From Cloeon dipterum (Eukaryota; Arthropoda; Insecta; Ephemeroptera; Baetidae), in NCBI RefSeq assembly GCF_949628265.1, contig NC_088786.1, positions 19,551,681 to 19,615,680 of the forward strand: a stretch of DNA of 64,000 nucleotides, read 5' to 3'. Below, one piece after another: positions 1 through 12,368 of the stretch. Both the position numbers and the translations under genes were made by a program. The stretch's first letter is position 1. Each line of letters starts with the position of its first letter. The notes under the pieces were generated by a model. The model saw only the letters and a list, made by a program, of their open reading frames with translations, ran no database searches and had not been told where the DNA came from.

Positions 1-1009
1 GAACTTGGGTAGAAATCGATTTGCTCCGCGGCGTGAAAGGTTGAACGCGGCAGGTTCACTGTCGATTTATTCGTATGTTGCGCTCCTTTTTTGCGCTCGC
101 GTCTTTGTTTGTCGCGGCTGCCTGGGCCTATTGTGGTAGTGCACATGGCCGTGCAAGGCTACTAAGAGAGATGCGGGGAAAATCAACTAACTGTCGCAAT
201 GCCTAATTGAACTAATCTCTATTCGGAATGCGGCTCCAAAGTAAAACAGTTTCGAGGATCGCCTTTCAACGAAATGCAATACTTTTAATTCTGGGTTTGC
301 TACAATTAAGCAAAAATCTATCCTTTTTTAGTTCCAACTGACCAGATCGCCAACATTTTAATATGATTTAATTTGGATTTAATATTCTTTAAAGTTTCTT
401 GCTCCCAAAAGAGTTAAGAGGTTTTCATTTTCACTTAATTTATAATATGACCAGATAAATTAAAAAAGTTATGAACAAAAATTTAATATCAAAACAGTTG
501 TCGAAATTTTTTATTCCTAGTTAGCCTAAACTTCCTATGCTTGTCATTTTTATATTTCATTCAATCCATAACATAAAATATTATTAATAATTTGACAGGT
601 ATCCTCATATAAATCATAGACAAGCTGTTTGCTTCTAGAATAGCAATATTCGGCCGTTCAAGGTGTTATGTCCAAATAGCTAACAGACGTGATTATGCAC
701 CAAGCGATATTTGCAAAAGATGAAGTTTCAGGGATGTGGCTAACCCTCGCCAGTGCTACGTGACGAAAGGTGTGCGCGTGCATAATAGCGCCGCGAAAAG
801 AAGTTTTCCTTGCACGTGTAAAGTCTCGCAAACCGGTAGCCCGAACGCAAAAAAATAGCTCGCTGACGGTTTCATTGACGCGTGCATAGACAAAATAGGA
901 GGAAAGTGATCCACTAAACGATTTCCTTATGACTAGATTATAACCATGTGTGACAAAAAGGCTCGGATTTCCATACAATAATCGCACACCCATAAAAACG
1001 CGCGTCAAG
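1..1009. other. Gene-free left edge
   Basis: I see no supportable gene here. The longest open frame (116 codons, minus strand, 658-1008) has no recognisable domain. The first 200 bases are CpG-richer than the AT-rich stretch that follows. The edge could belong to the flank of a gene outside the window. Confidence 0.4.
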
Positions 1010-1330
1010 GGTCGGTGTGCTTACGATTTTACTATTGTATATGGCTCGATCGGAATGCGGTTCACGCTTCGACATCGAGTGCCAATCGATAACAAATAAT
1101 GCCAGTATTGCGCCTTAATTGACACGTAAAAGCGGTATCGTGCGTTTTTCGCGTTAATTTGCACTGCGAATTGTTAACAAGTGGGTAAAAAGATTATAAT
1201 TTGACGCACTGCTTTGACTGACGAAAGCGAGAGCGGATCTTTTCATCATCGTCGTCGGACTTTTATTTTTTGTTTTAATCTTTGTGCAAGGAGAATGGCG
1301 TGACGGGCCCTGTCAAAGGCCATCTCGAGA
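1010..1330. promoter_or_regulatory. Candidate conserved noncoding block
   Basis: This block stands out from its AT-rich surroundings by mixed composition, several CpGs, no open frame, and short motif-like words such as ATCGATAA and GTTAACAAGT. It reads like an arthropod enhancer or promoter rather than a gene. The only evidence is composition, so this is an inference. Its target gene is unknown and may lie left of the window. Confidence 0.2.
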
Positions 1331-4001
1331 TACGCATGGACGTTCTTTGACTAAAATCGAGTTTAGTAACAAGCAAATTATATTGTAAAAAATAGATTTC
1401 TAGCAATGTGAAACTCGTTCTTCGGGTTCCTGAAGCCCTGAAGAAAAATTACCTACTTTATGACGCGTTCGCCAAGGTAGTCTTAATTTAATAATAAATT
1501 CAACGTATTAAAATGTTATCAACTACATCAGCTCGTGTTGCATGATCTAATGAGTAATATCTAAATTTCAAGTTTCATTTTTAAAGACAGTACACTGTTC
1601 AACAATAATTTTTTTTAACTTGTTTTAGTACTATATAGGCAACAAAAATTATGAATCATAAGGAATTCAAATAATTTATTTTGCCAAGTGCAATCAGTGA
1701 TAGCCGCTTGTTAATTACTTGATTATTTAGTAAACGAAAGTAAATAATTGATACCCATATGAGTTATTGGAAAAATGAGTGATTTTTTTAACTTCACCGT
1801 TTTTTTTTTTAAAAAATCACATATATACCGGAATTTGTGTGAAGAGCGACCACTGGAAGAGGGCCTTAACTAAATCGAATTTAGAATGGCATGTGAGACT
1901 TAGGGATTTTTAAAAATCGATGGCATATATGGCACGTGTCTCAATAAAGCGCTGGAAAATCGTTAAATGCGACATTTTTTTCCTAGAGTTACAGACAAAA
2001 GCCGTATTAAATTATTGGTTGTTGAAGCAATATAAAAAAAATTCTTTCAAAATGCTTTAAAACGCATGATTTGTGTTCATTTGATGGTCCAAACATCATT
2101 TAGCAATTTCAGAAAAAATAGTCAATAATCGGTTTTACGTGACCCCTAATAATGAATATTTACCATTTATGTAGTATGTGTTCAAATAATTTTATTGTTC
2201 TAATTTTCAAATATTTAAAATGTTTATAATCGCAGTGAAATAATTTTTATTGTTTTTAAAATTTTATACGCAAACTATAACTAAACCAAAGAGCATTAAA
2301 AATTTTGAATGCCGACAACTTTTAATTATTAGATCAATGCAGGAAAAATTGTCAATGAGAGGCGTGGAGGCGTATGTTATGGTGTATGGTAGCTAGCGCG
2401 TGGCAGTGATAATGAATTTGGGAGCGCGACCTTGCGAGCGCTGGTCAGAGGCGCGCAAGGTTACGGTCGAGCAGAGCTGCCCAGCACTGCCAGCTTCTGA
2501 CAAGATTCCCTGCTCGGCTCTTCCGCGTGTTTGTTTGTCTCATCTCTCACCTTGCACCGCCAAATGGGACTGCTTTTCGAACCCTTTTTGCAGGCATTGT
2601 TTGCTTTGCGAACAGGAACACCGAATCGAATCTGTCAACCCAATCCAAGGTCAGCTGTAAATTTCGGTAATAAAATATTCGAATATCAAATTAAATTCAA
2701 TAAATTTATATGTATGTAACTGATATTTGACATTTTTGTAGCTGAAATATTTCAAGCCTCCAATTAAGCTTATAAACAAGGAAGCAAAGTATCTTTCATT
2801 GCAATTAATTGAAGTGTGCATAGTTGTCTCGCATTTTTATTTATTGCCCTCACGCATAGTAGACGATCCAACGGGATGAAGTGCATGCATAATGCTCTCT
2901 CACTCGCTGCGCTTGAAGGCCGTTTTCAATTATTGCGATAGTCCCAGGTCGCGCACTAGACGTGAGGCAAATAAAGTCTATTCCTGTATAAGGATCAACG
3001 CCAATTTTGTTTTCAAGGGGAGAATCGATGTTGTCTCAGGCTATTTTTAATTGTTCTCCTTTAATTAAATCATTGACAAAGAGCCGTCAGGAGATTCCAA
3101 CAGTCGCTCTCACGGAAAAGACGATAGTAAAACTTTTATTGAAGTTTAATGAGAAAGCTAAAGGCAACGTTGCAGCCGAGGAAACTCGCCAAGCAATAGC
3201 TTTTACAGCTGTTAACAATGGAATAATTTTCATTACCATCTGGAGTCTACAATTTCTTTTTTATTTATTGTTTTTAAATATTCCTTTCAGTACATTAAAT
3301 GAGTATATCAGATACATTTCGTATTATAAAAAAATCGAATTATTTTAAAGTTAATTGACAAATGGAAACAATTAAAATTTGTTTGTTGCTTTGAATAATA
3401 ACTCACCTAAAATGTACAGTAAAAAGTCAGGCACGAATAACAATTAAATTTCAGATTTTTCCAAACTTCTCGAAAAATAAATCAGTTTGTCAGTGATATT
3501 TGCTTGATTTCGATTTCTGTCGTCGCGATTTATCCAATGGTGTACAAATTATTGGCTAAAAATATTCTTCTTTTAGCACAAGAAATCACAATTTACAATT
3601 AGTAGTAATTCCTTGCCGCTTGATTAGCATGCAAATTTTCAAACCGATTTTCTCTCATATTTACGCGGCAACCTGCGTAAATTCTAGCTCTTTCCCGATT
3701 TTCAAAGAGTAAATTATTATTGCAGATACAGCTAAACATTATTTCGCAGTAAACTCGATTCTTCTATCCTGGCTAGAATTTCTTGTGTGCAGTAAAACCA
3801 TGAAATTCCCTCTCAGTTGCAGCAATGACAATTATCTAGCGATATTAATTTAACTAGCTGTTTTCTGCCCGTAACCGTAATTAACCAAAGACCGTTTGCC
3901 TACACACTATCTGGCTTCATATATTTTACGAGAACTGTTGCAAGCGAGGCGCAATCGTGTGTAAATAAAGCTGACTCACACACCGCGTCTTTAATTGAAT
4001 G
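1331..4001. other. AT-rich gene-free stretch
   Basis: Mostly AT-rich sequence without recognisable coding content. A GC-richer island at 2380-2660 is listed separately. A 113-codon plus-strand frame at 3007-3348 has no domain and no supporting splice structure, so I do not call it. The stretch ends exactly at the left terminus of the foldback element that begins at 4002. Confidence 0.4.
2380..2660 (+). promoter_or_regulatory. GC-rich island, possible promoter or 5' exon
   Basis: A short GC-rich island rises out of AT-rich DNA and holds overlapping open frames with no domain. At 2650 there is a donor-like AAG|gtcagc. The ceramidase start codon at 6734 lies just after a splice acceptor, so that gene must have an upstream noncoding exon. 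This island is one candidate for it. Another donor-like site is GCCT|gtgagt at 6395. Neither can be chosen from sequence alone. Confidence 0.2.
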
Positions 4002-4548
4002 TGTGCTGGCTCTGACTCTCTCCCCCACTTTGTGCTCGTGTGTGTGACTTCTCACCCTCACTTAAGAGGGTGCTGGAGCTGGAAACCTCCAGATGTTTCC
4101 CCCATATCCCTCTCTGGCAGTATACTCTCTCAAAATGTACTTAAATTGACAATATTAATTAGCTGAATAATTGTGTCCTCAATTCATTGATTTTATAATT
4201 TACAATAAACTCTGACAATAAAGGCAAACCCAATTTCACCCTTATTAGTAATGCACAGCAATAAATATGATTCAAATAAAACTCTACACTTCGCGACGCA
4301 CTTTACAGCCAGCCGTTTAGCCCTGTCTCTGTTCGCTCAGTCTAATAAACGAAGTTAAAAATCTGTAGTTGAGTAAACTTGCCGTGTTCTACTCCCTCCG
4401 AACTCTTCTTCTACCTAGATGACTACCTAGGACACTGGGACATCTGGACCACCAATGAAGGAAGCAGTGTTCGGATGAAGTATAACACGACAAGTTTATT
4501 CAACTATAGAATTTAAACTTTGATTATTAGACTGAGCGAACAGAGACT

Positions 4549-4690
4549 GGCCTAAACGGCTGGCCTAAACGGCTGGCCTAAACGGCTGGCCTAAACGGCT
4601 GGCCTAAACGGCTGGCCTAAACGGCTGGCCTAAACGGCTGGCCTAAACGGCTGGCCTAAACGGCTGGCCTAAACGGCTGGCCTAAACGGT
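4549..4690. repeat. 13-bp tandem array, about 11 copies
   Basis: The unit GGCCTAAACGGCT is repeated about 11 times almost without change. The matching place in the left arm of element A (near 4311-4325) has only a single related copy, in inverse orientation. The array therefore arose after the foldback element formed, by expansion in one arm. Confidence 0.95.
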
Positions 4691-4859
4691 TGGCCGTAGA
4701 AAGTGCGTCGCGAAGTAAGAGTTTTATTTGAATCATATTTAGTGCTGTGCATTACTAATAAGGGTGAAATTGGGTTTACCTTCATTGTCAGAGTTTATTG
4801 TAAATTGTAATATCAATGAATTGAGGAAACAATTAATCAGCTAATTAATATTGTCAATT

Positions 4860-5287
4860 GACCAGTTGCATAAACCCTTAATTAGTGTTCAAAGCCGCCA
4901 ACAGATGGCGCAACCACAGACTTTCTTAAAATTTTTTGTTTTAATCGGTTTTAAGGCATTGCCGCTGCGATTTCAGACTCAATCTAGCTATTTTGCATTC
5001 TTCAATTAATTTGCTTGTTTTGACGTGCTGATAACCAAAATCGGTTCAGCCATTCGCCGTAGAAACGTTGGAAAAGATTTTTTTATTTCAAAAAATAGTT
5101 TTTCACGATTCTACGGCGATTGGCTGAACCGATTTTGGTTTTCAGCACGTCAAAAAAGCACATTAATTGAAGAATGCACAGTAGCTAGATTGAGTCTGAA
5201 ATCGCAGCGGAAGTGCCTTAAAAGCGAAAGTCTACGGTGGCACCATCTGTTGGCGGCTTCGAACTCTTAGGGTTTATACAACTGGTG
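4860..5287. mobile_element. Foldback element B, inserted in element A
   Basis: A second, complete inverted repeat with its centre near 5075. The arms share the terminal word ACCAGTTG(C/T)ATAAACCCT. They match for about 200 bases, including GCCGCCAACAGATGG and a stretch around ACCAAAATCGGTTCAGCC. The left arm has about 20 extra bases near 4925-4950. It is flanked by AATT (4856-4859 and 5288-5291). Removing B and one AATT restores continuity of element A's right arm, so B inserted after A. There is no coding capacity and I do not recognise the family. Confidence 0.75.
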
Positions 5288-5465
5288 AATTTAAGTACAT
5301 TTTGAGAGAATATAACTGCCAGAGAGGGATATGGGGGAAACATCTGGAGGTTTCCAGCACCCTCTTAAGTGGGGGTAAGAAGTCACACACACGAGCACAG
5401 AGCGCACACGAGCACAAAGTGGGGGGGGGGGGGGGAGTCAGAGAGAGTCAGAGCCACCACAAATG

Positions 5466-6733
5466 CATGCAGGTGTTGAGTTGCATTTAATCTCGGTGCA
5501 CTCACTTTCACTGTAACTTTCAATGCGTGCAATTAAATGATGATTGAAAATTAGTACGCGCTTTTTCTATTCGGATCTTTCATTAAGATGAAGCAAAATA
5601 AAAATAATTAATTGATTACGCTCTAAAGATCATCTATCATTCTGTCCATCACATAGAAAATTTCGTCATAGTACACGGCAGCTGCTCTTGGAAATAAGAA
5701 ATTGGGATAGTTTAATAGTTCAAGGTCATTTACGCGTTGCAAAAATGCAGGCATTCGGCATGATTTTCTTGAATAATAAAAGGCTCGGTTTTTTTAATTT
5801 CTTGTCAAGAGTCAAGGACGGGAAAAGTTTCTTTGTCTGGAGCCAAAATGTAAATTTAATGCAAACAATATGAGATGAGCGACCGAGATAAATTCAACAC
5901 CGTCATGTTTGTGCCTTCCAGAAATATATGAGAGGATAATTTTCGTCGACCTTGCAAAATTTAAAGCGAATGCTCTTAATTTTGCTTATTCATTTTCATT
6001 GAAAGTGTTTGTTCAAAGTTATTGTGTAATTGTTGTTAGCAAGTCGTAATTTTGTTTGAATGAATGAGATTTTTAATTAATAAAATACGGTGGTTCATTT
6101 AGAAATGTTTTTTTTTTAATTTAAAATTAACAAATGACCCAGCTATGAAAGAATTAGTTCAGGATATATAGTGAAATTTCGAAAGGTTAAATGTTTAAAA
6201 TAGCGATCGTCAAGAAGTGCGACTTTTCTCGCATTTCTGAGCAACGATCGAAAATGATACGAGTGACGAAATCGAGACAATTCCAACTTCCCCGCTTTTT
6301 CCCTCACAAAAATTCACGAAGAAAAACTTTGTTATATTTTTCTAGCGGCTTTGATTGCTGCTTTATGCGTTAAAGGAATTTAAAGCAAATTGCCTGTGAG
6401 TACGTCATCTTTTTAGTTAAGTAAGAAGTAAGTGGGGTTGTAAAGAAAATCAACTATTAAAGCAAGCGTTGAAGGTCAGAGGTATATTTTATTCTGTTTT
6501 GTGAAGGATGAACAAAGACAAAATCATTACCGAGACGCAGCCTCATCCTGCGGTATTCACTTTTGATGAAACTATACGTACTTTTTGTGGTCTAAAGTAC
6601 AAGCACTCTTTTACAATCACACCTAACGGGACGGCTAAGCATGAAATTGCTTTTTGTTAACCTCAATGCTATGTGTCAACACTGAAACAAAAGCAATATT
6701 TGAACGACACGCTCTTTTGTGTTTGTGCAGGCC
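5466..6733. other. 5' flank of the ceramidase gene
   Basis: No gene is recognised. Part or all of this is probably 5' intron or promoter of the ceramidase gene, because a good acceptor (tttgtgcag) ends at 6730, four bases before the start codon. A donor-like site lies at 6396. The small open frames here show no domain. Confidence 0.4.
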
Positions 6734-9700
6734 ATGAAGTCATCGGCGTTTCGGCCGGCCGCGGCAGTGATCCTCGCAGCCCTGGCCGCCAACCTGGTCG
6801 CGTCGGCCGCCGAGCAGCAGACCTACAATGTGGGCGTCGGCATCGCGGACTGCACCGGACCCGCAGGCGAAATCACCTTTGTACGAATTTCATTTGAATC
6901 AATGATAAATTCACGCATAGCGCAGGATGGTTAGCTTTTAGTGAAATTTTTATTTATTATTTTTTCTGAATTTAATTTGTTTTTAATCAATTTCAAACAA
7001 TTCTTTCTCAAAATTTGCATGACTTTTCGTAGAAAGAATTATAATAGAATAGCAAAATTGATCCTGCTAAGGCTATGAACAAGGAATGGAAGGTTAAAAA
7101 ACTTAAAAGAAAATAATATCACACGTTATCATATTGTATGGCAGCTATTTCGTTAATTAAATAAAAATAACCAGGGAGCGCATTTATTTATTTTATATTC
7201 GATTTTCCAGATGGGCTACGCGCGCCTCGAGCAAAAGGGCGCCGGAATCCATCTGCGCCAGTTTTCCAGGGCGTTTATTTTCGACGACGGCCAGTCGCGA
7301 ATTTTGTTCCTCAGCGTAGATGTTGCGATGGTCAGTTACGGCGTCAGGAAGGAGGTAATAAAAATAAAAAAACAGGAAGAGATTTTATTTTTCTATGAAT
7401 TTGGTCTGGTGTCTGAATGAAGGTTTGATCACCTCTTTTGGCCTAACGAGACCTTGACGAAAATATTTGCTTGAAATAGTCAAAAGCTGTTGGGAGTGGA
7501 CGCAAGGCCGCTCATTATAATGGTGATGTTTGATGTAAATTCCACTTAAAATTACCCGGAATCCTTAATTAATTAATCAATTAACGCACTGAGCGGGACC
7601 ATAATTTTGCGTATGAGTGAATATTTCAAGTGCGGAAGCAATGTGACGGTTATTTTTGTCCAAAAACCAAAAGATCTTATTCAATATTTCATAAATGAAC
7701 AGAGGATCAACATGAATCGAGTTTTAATTTACGCCATCACTTATTGAGGAGTTGATAATTAATTTAGTTAATTTCCATGAAATTTAATTACCGCAATAAG
7801 TCTAGAAAAAATTAAAACCATTACAAAAGCCATTTTATGAAATAACGGCAGTTTTAAAATTTGCACATCAAATTTCGGAGACGCTGATCTAGCGAGCCAT
7901 AGATAACAGGACAAAGAATCTTTAATCAAAAATCAGTGCGCTTTTTCATAATTTTTAATGAGATTGAGATTTTTCTGCTTGCTTTAATAGAATTTAATAT
8001 TTTAGGTTTTGGACCAGCTGAAGAAAAAGTACGGCAGCCTGTACAAGGAGCAGAACGTGATTATCAGCGCGACGCACACGCACTCGGCGCCGGGCGGCTT
8101 CAACCAGTACATGTTCTACGACATCAGCGTCCTCGGCTTCATGCCGCAAACCTTCGACGGACTGGCCGCCGGCATCGTCAGGGTATGCCAGCAGTGATAC
8201 GCGTGTGTTATATGGAAATTGTACCGAATATTTGCATTCAGAGCGTGGACCGTGCGCACGCAGACGTTTCTCCTTGCCACTTGAGTTGGAGCCAAGGAGA
8301 GTTGCTGGACGCCAACATCAACCGCAGTCCGACGGCGTACTTGCAAAATCCAGCCGAGGAGAGAGCAAAGTATGCAAATCAAAGGGCATGGAATGCTTAC
8401 AAATTGAGGGGATTAATTTAAACGAATCGGCAGAGATGAGCACTGGATACTTTTTTTATCATTTTTTGGTTTTATATAGAGGGAAAAATTGAGGACAATT
8501 TTTAAAAATATATATTATTTTAAAAGTTATGAAAATTCAATTCTATAGGTCCGTTAGGAAAATCAAATATTAAAAAAGAAGATTTCATATAAACAATTCT
8601 TATAGGTATACCAATTTTCTTTTGAATAAATTAAAAATAAAATTAGGAGCGTTGATTTCAGCTGATTTTATAGGCCTCTTAAACATACTAAACTTAAATC
8701 TGTAGGTACAAACACGACGTGGACAAAGAGATGACGCAGCTGAAGATAACCCGCGCGGACGGCTCCCCCGCCGGCGTCATCAACTGGTTCGCCGTTCACC
8801 CGACCAGCATGAACAACACCAACACCCTCGTCTCCAGCGACAACGTTGGCTACGCGTCGGTTTTATTCGAGAAGAAAATGAACGAGGGGTCACTCATCGG
8901 AAAGGTGAAGAATTTACACTGTTATTATTTCTAAATTGAAAGTTATATTTCAGGGTAAATTCGTGGCGGCGTTCGCTTCAACCAATTTGGGAGACGTTTC
9001 GCCCAACACGAAAGGAGCGCATTGCATCGACAACGGGGAGGAATGCGACCTGCACACGAGCACCTGTGACGGCGCCAATGTGCTCTGCGTCGCTTCCGGC
9101 CCGGGGGAAGATATTTTCGACAGCACAAGGATTATTGCCGAGAAACTCTTCTCCAAAGCTTGGGTAAAAATAATTAATTTTATTCCTTAAATCCGTATTT
9201 TAGAAATTCCTGCGCTTTTTTTGCATATTTTTGTCTGCAAGCTTTAAAATTAAATTTAAAAGAAACAACTCCATTTCCAGGAGCTGTTCGTGAGCAGCGA
9301 GCAGTCTGCGGTGAGCGGTAACATCAAAAGCGTGCACCAGTACGTCGACATGACGAAGCAGAATTTCACTTTCTACGACAACAACACTATGCAGAACGTC
9401 GACGTAAGCATCAAAGCTTGATATATTTGACCTTTAACACAAAACTTAAAAAAATTCTCTGGTTATGCCAGGTTCAAGGCTGCAAGCCGGCCATGGGCTA
9501 CAGCTTCGCGGCTGGCACCACCGACGGCGCCGGTGCCTTCAGCTTTTCGCAGGGGATGACGTCGCCAAATGAGCTGTGGAACGCGGTCAGAGACTTCATC
9601 GTCACGCCCGGCGACGCCGAGAGGAAGTGCCAAAAGCCCAAGCCTATCCTCTTTCCCACAGGCGAGGTGAAAATTTTGAAATAGTTTATAATTCAAACCT

Positions 9701-12368
9701 GAATAGGAGCGAAGTTTAAAATAATTCAAGGAGTTGTGCAACCTGCCAAGCACGCCAGAAGAGCGGATTGCATAACTTTTTCATTTGGTTTTCAGAAATA
9801 CTTGAAATATAAAAAATGCATACGAATTATAAAATGAATATAATATTTAATCGGCAAGAGAATTTCTGTAATAGGGAATTTATTGAGACCAATTTATATT
9901 AAGATGTTAAATCTATACAGATTGAATTTTTTGCCAGTTTTTTTAAATTAAGAATATTCCCTTCAATATTTCTTAAAAATAAATAGTAATTATATAAATA
10001 TATATAGCATTAATATTTAATTACCATGAATTTTAGTACATTAAACCCCGAGAGGATTAATTTTTTACTTTCTAATATTTTACTTAATTGATTTTATATG
10101 GTCATTAGGCAATCATAAGATTAAATTAATTATTGCCTCCAGATGAAATTCCCGTATGAGTGGCAGCCGAAAATCGTTTCGACGAGCTGCGCATTGATCG
10201 GCAACTTCGTGATCGTGCCCGTTCCTGGTGAATTCACGACCATGGCCGGCCGGCGGCTGCGGCAAACAGTCAGAGACACTCTGGACCAGTTCAGCACGAG
10301 CAGCATCGGTCCCGTCGTGATTGCTGGACTGGCCAACACCTACTCGAGCTACATCGTTACTCCCGAAGAGTACGAGGTGCGAAACATGGGAGTTTTCCTT
10401 GGACTTATTTATTATTCAATGAAATATTCCCTCAGTTGCAACGATATGAGGCAGCCTCGACGATTTACGGCCAGCACACGCTGACCATCTACCAGAGACA
10501 GTACAAGAAGCTGAGCATCGCTTTGATGACCAACACGAAGCTGAGGCCGGGCAGGTCACCCACCGACTTCAGGGAGAAAACGATCACACTGCTGCCGCCA
10601 GTTATTTTCGACACGTCGCCGTGGAACAGGAGCTACGGCACCGTCGTCAAACAGCCCAAGGGCGTTGTTGCGGTCGGAGAAAAAGTCACTGCCAGCTTCG
10701 TAAGAATATCATATTTACTTTAGTTGGATAATATGGAGGGGAAAATTTTCAATTTGATGGAAAATCCTTATAAGCATTTAACATTACAAATCAATTTTAG
10801 AAGCCAGTTTTTTACTGAACTGAATAGACTACTTGACGTTTTCATTTCTCATTGGAAAAGTCTTTGAATTTTCTATTATTGCTGGAAAAATTGCAAAAAA
10901 ACTCATTTATGATATTCGAGATGACATATTTTCAAACTCACGATCAGAGCTGACTGTCGTCAGGGCATTTTTAACTCCATTTGGGTCACCAAAAACACTC
11001 TAAAAATTGAATTCATTTTATTTTCTTAATTTCAAGTAAATCAATCATTTGGAAATTAAAAATTCAACCAGAAAATTTTATCAACAAGTATAAATGGGAA
11101 GTATTTCTAGTTTTCAGAATACCTTTTAGTGTCTTATTATTGTTCTACATTTAACAATTTAAAACTTTCTCCAGGACAAGCATCTCAGAGAATATTTAAA
11201 TTGTTCTCAGAACGTAAAAATGGCTAACCAATCGATCTGTCTCATCAGACATTGTTCATGAGAACCAAACTTTATCCAAATTGAGCGAAACTGTATTAAT
11301 TATCATTTTCTTTAATGTCCCGTAAATTGCTAAAATCATTAAAAACGTACATGATTCGCGTAATGAATCCCTACATGAATTAAAATGCTCCCTCCCTAAG
11401 TTTTTCCTTCTTCAAAATTAAAAAAAATCCTAACGGAACAGCAATTATTGCAATTTTAATTTTCCTACTTTAGATGTTGGGATTTTAATTAATATGTCAA
11501 TAAATAAATAAATGAATGGGAAACATTCTAATTTTATAGGGTTTTAAAAAGGGTTGCGAGAATTTTTAGTAAAACCCAAAAATTAAATCAGATTGCAGGT
11601 CATCCACGGAACCATCTCCTTCAGGAAGAGAGTTTCATGACCGTGGAGAGGCGAGTGCAAAGGGGGAACAGCACTGCCTGGACCATCGTCGCCACAGACG
11701 CCGATTGGGAGACAAAGTAATTTTTTTTCTCTTTTTATCCCTATCCGAGGACTGGGAAGGGCGCACACTGCACTAGCACGAATGCTGAAACCCGGGTCCC
11801 AATGACACCGCGAACGGATAACATGGGCGCACCAGGCCGCACAGGGACCCAGCCCACTGAAGGGCCACTTGCCTCCGCACCGAGGACTGCATTGAAACGC
11901 TAGACATTCGTCCCGTGAAGCCAAATCACGCATGCTGGAAAGGTGCAAAGCAGCAAGTGCGCCTCCCAGCCCATTGAGCAATTTGAGCATTTCGAGTCAC
12001 TAAACGAACCACTTTTTGCCATCTCTGACATTGGGTAGCCAGTATTAGATCTCCGAACTGCTCAAATACCTCCCATTGCTTTGACACTCCTGAGAGTTTA
12101 TTTAGGAAATTTATATCAAAACAAGATTATTTAGAAGCAAATTGCACGTCCCAGGTTCCACTGGTACCGGACGTCGTTCCTGAAGGGCATGAGTGAGGCG
12201 CGCACTGAGTGGGTGGTGCCAGAAAACACCGAGCCAGGAGTGTACAGACTCAGCCACAAAGGCAACGCCAAACTCATTTTCGGCGGACTTGTTTCCTACA
12301 GAGGACACAGCAAACCCTTTCAAGTAGGAGAAATTGCCAGTAAGGATGAAGTGGAGGTTCTTAATTAA
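6734..12368 (+). CDS. CDase: Neutral ceramidase
   Basis: Hydrolyses the amide bond of ceramide to sphingosine and fatty acid at neutral pH, as a secreted or membrane-associated enzyme. Exons: 6734-6880, 7211-7354, 8006-8182, 8242-8369, 8706-8904, 8954-9163, 9281-9403, 9472-9666, 10143-10376, 10436-10699, 11592-11716, 12155-12368. Together they give about 719 residues, usual for the family. A signal peptide covers residues 1 to about 26 (MKSSAFRP then Ala/Leu/Val-rich). Seen motifs: THTHS (zinc histidines, H121/H123), WFAVHPTSMNN (H230), the nucleophile region NLGDVSPN (Ser281), and GYSFAAGTTDG. The C-terminal beta-sandwich ends at exons 11-12. The end is uncertain: reading through gives a stop at 12366-12368, but splicing 12323 to 12381 gives a stop at 12438-12440. 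In exon 11 the frame demands the acceptor at 11591, not the CAG seven bases downstream. Confidence 0.93.
11735..12100. repeat. Dispersed repeat family S, copy 1 (SINE-like)
   Basis: A GC-rich insert in the last long ceramidase intron. It shares collinear blocks with the reverse complement of 45617-45925, including CGGATAACATGGG, TTGCCATCTCTGACATT, GGTAGCCAGTA and TTGACACTCC. On the minus strand it ends in an A-rich tail beside the exon 11 splice donor, as a retroposon would. Pol III boxes are not convincing, so the SINE label is an inference. A minus-strand open frame (11583-11990) across it has no domain. Confidence 0.65.

Larger units (their letters stand above)
4002..5461. mobile_element. 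Foldback (MITE-like) element A, interrupted by element B
   Basis: This is a large inverted repeat. The left arm runs 4002 to about 4425 and the right arm about 4450-4859 plus 5288-5461. The loop is around 4435. The outer 15 bases agree at 14 positions (TGTGCTGGCTCTGAC against the complement of GTCAGAGCCACCACA). Both ends are flanked by AATG (3998-4001 and 5462-5465), which looks like a 4-bp target-site duplication. No transposase is encoded, so it would be non-autonomous. The right arm differs from the left in three ways: it contains inserted element B (4860-5287), an 11-copy expansion of a 13-bp unit (4549-4690), and a G run of about 15 where the left arm has 5. The family name is not recognised. 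Confidence 0.8.

Noticed and set aside
3007..3348. 113-codon frame with a hydrophobic end
   Set aside because: AT-rich DNA easily gives hydrophobic codons. There is no family similarity and no splice or polyadenylation context.
4549..4690. Regular 13-bp repeats as a possible CRISPR array
   Set aside because: The units are directly adjacent with no unique spacers, and the host is eukaryotic. It is a minisatellite.
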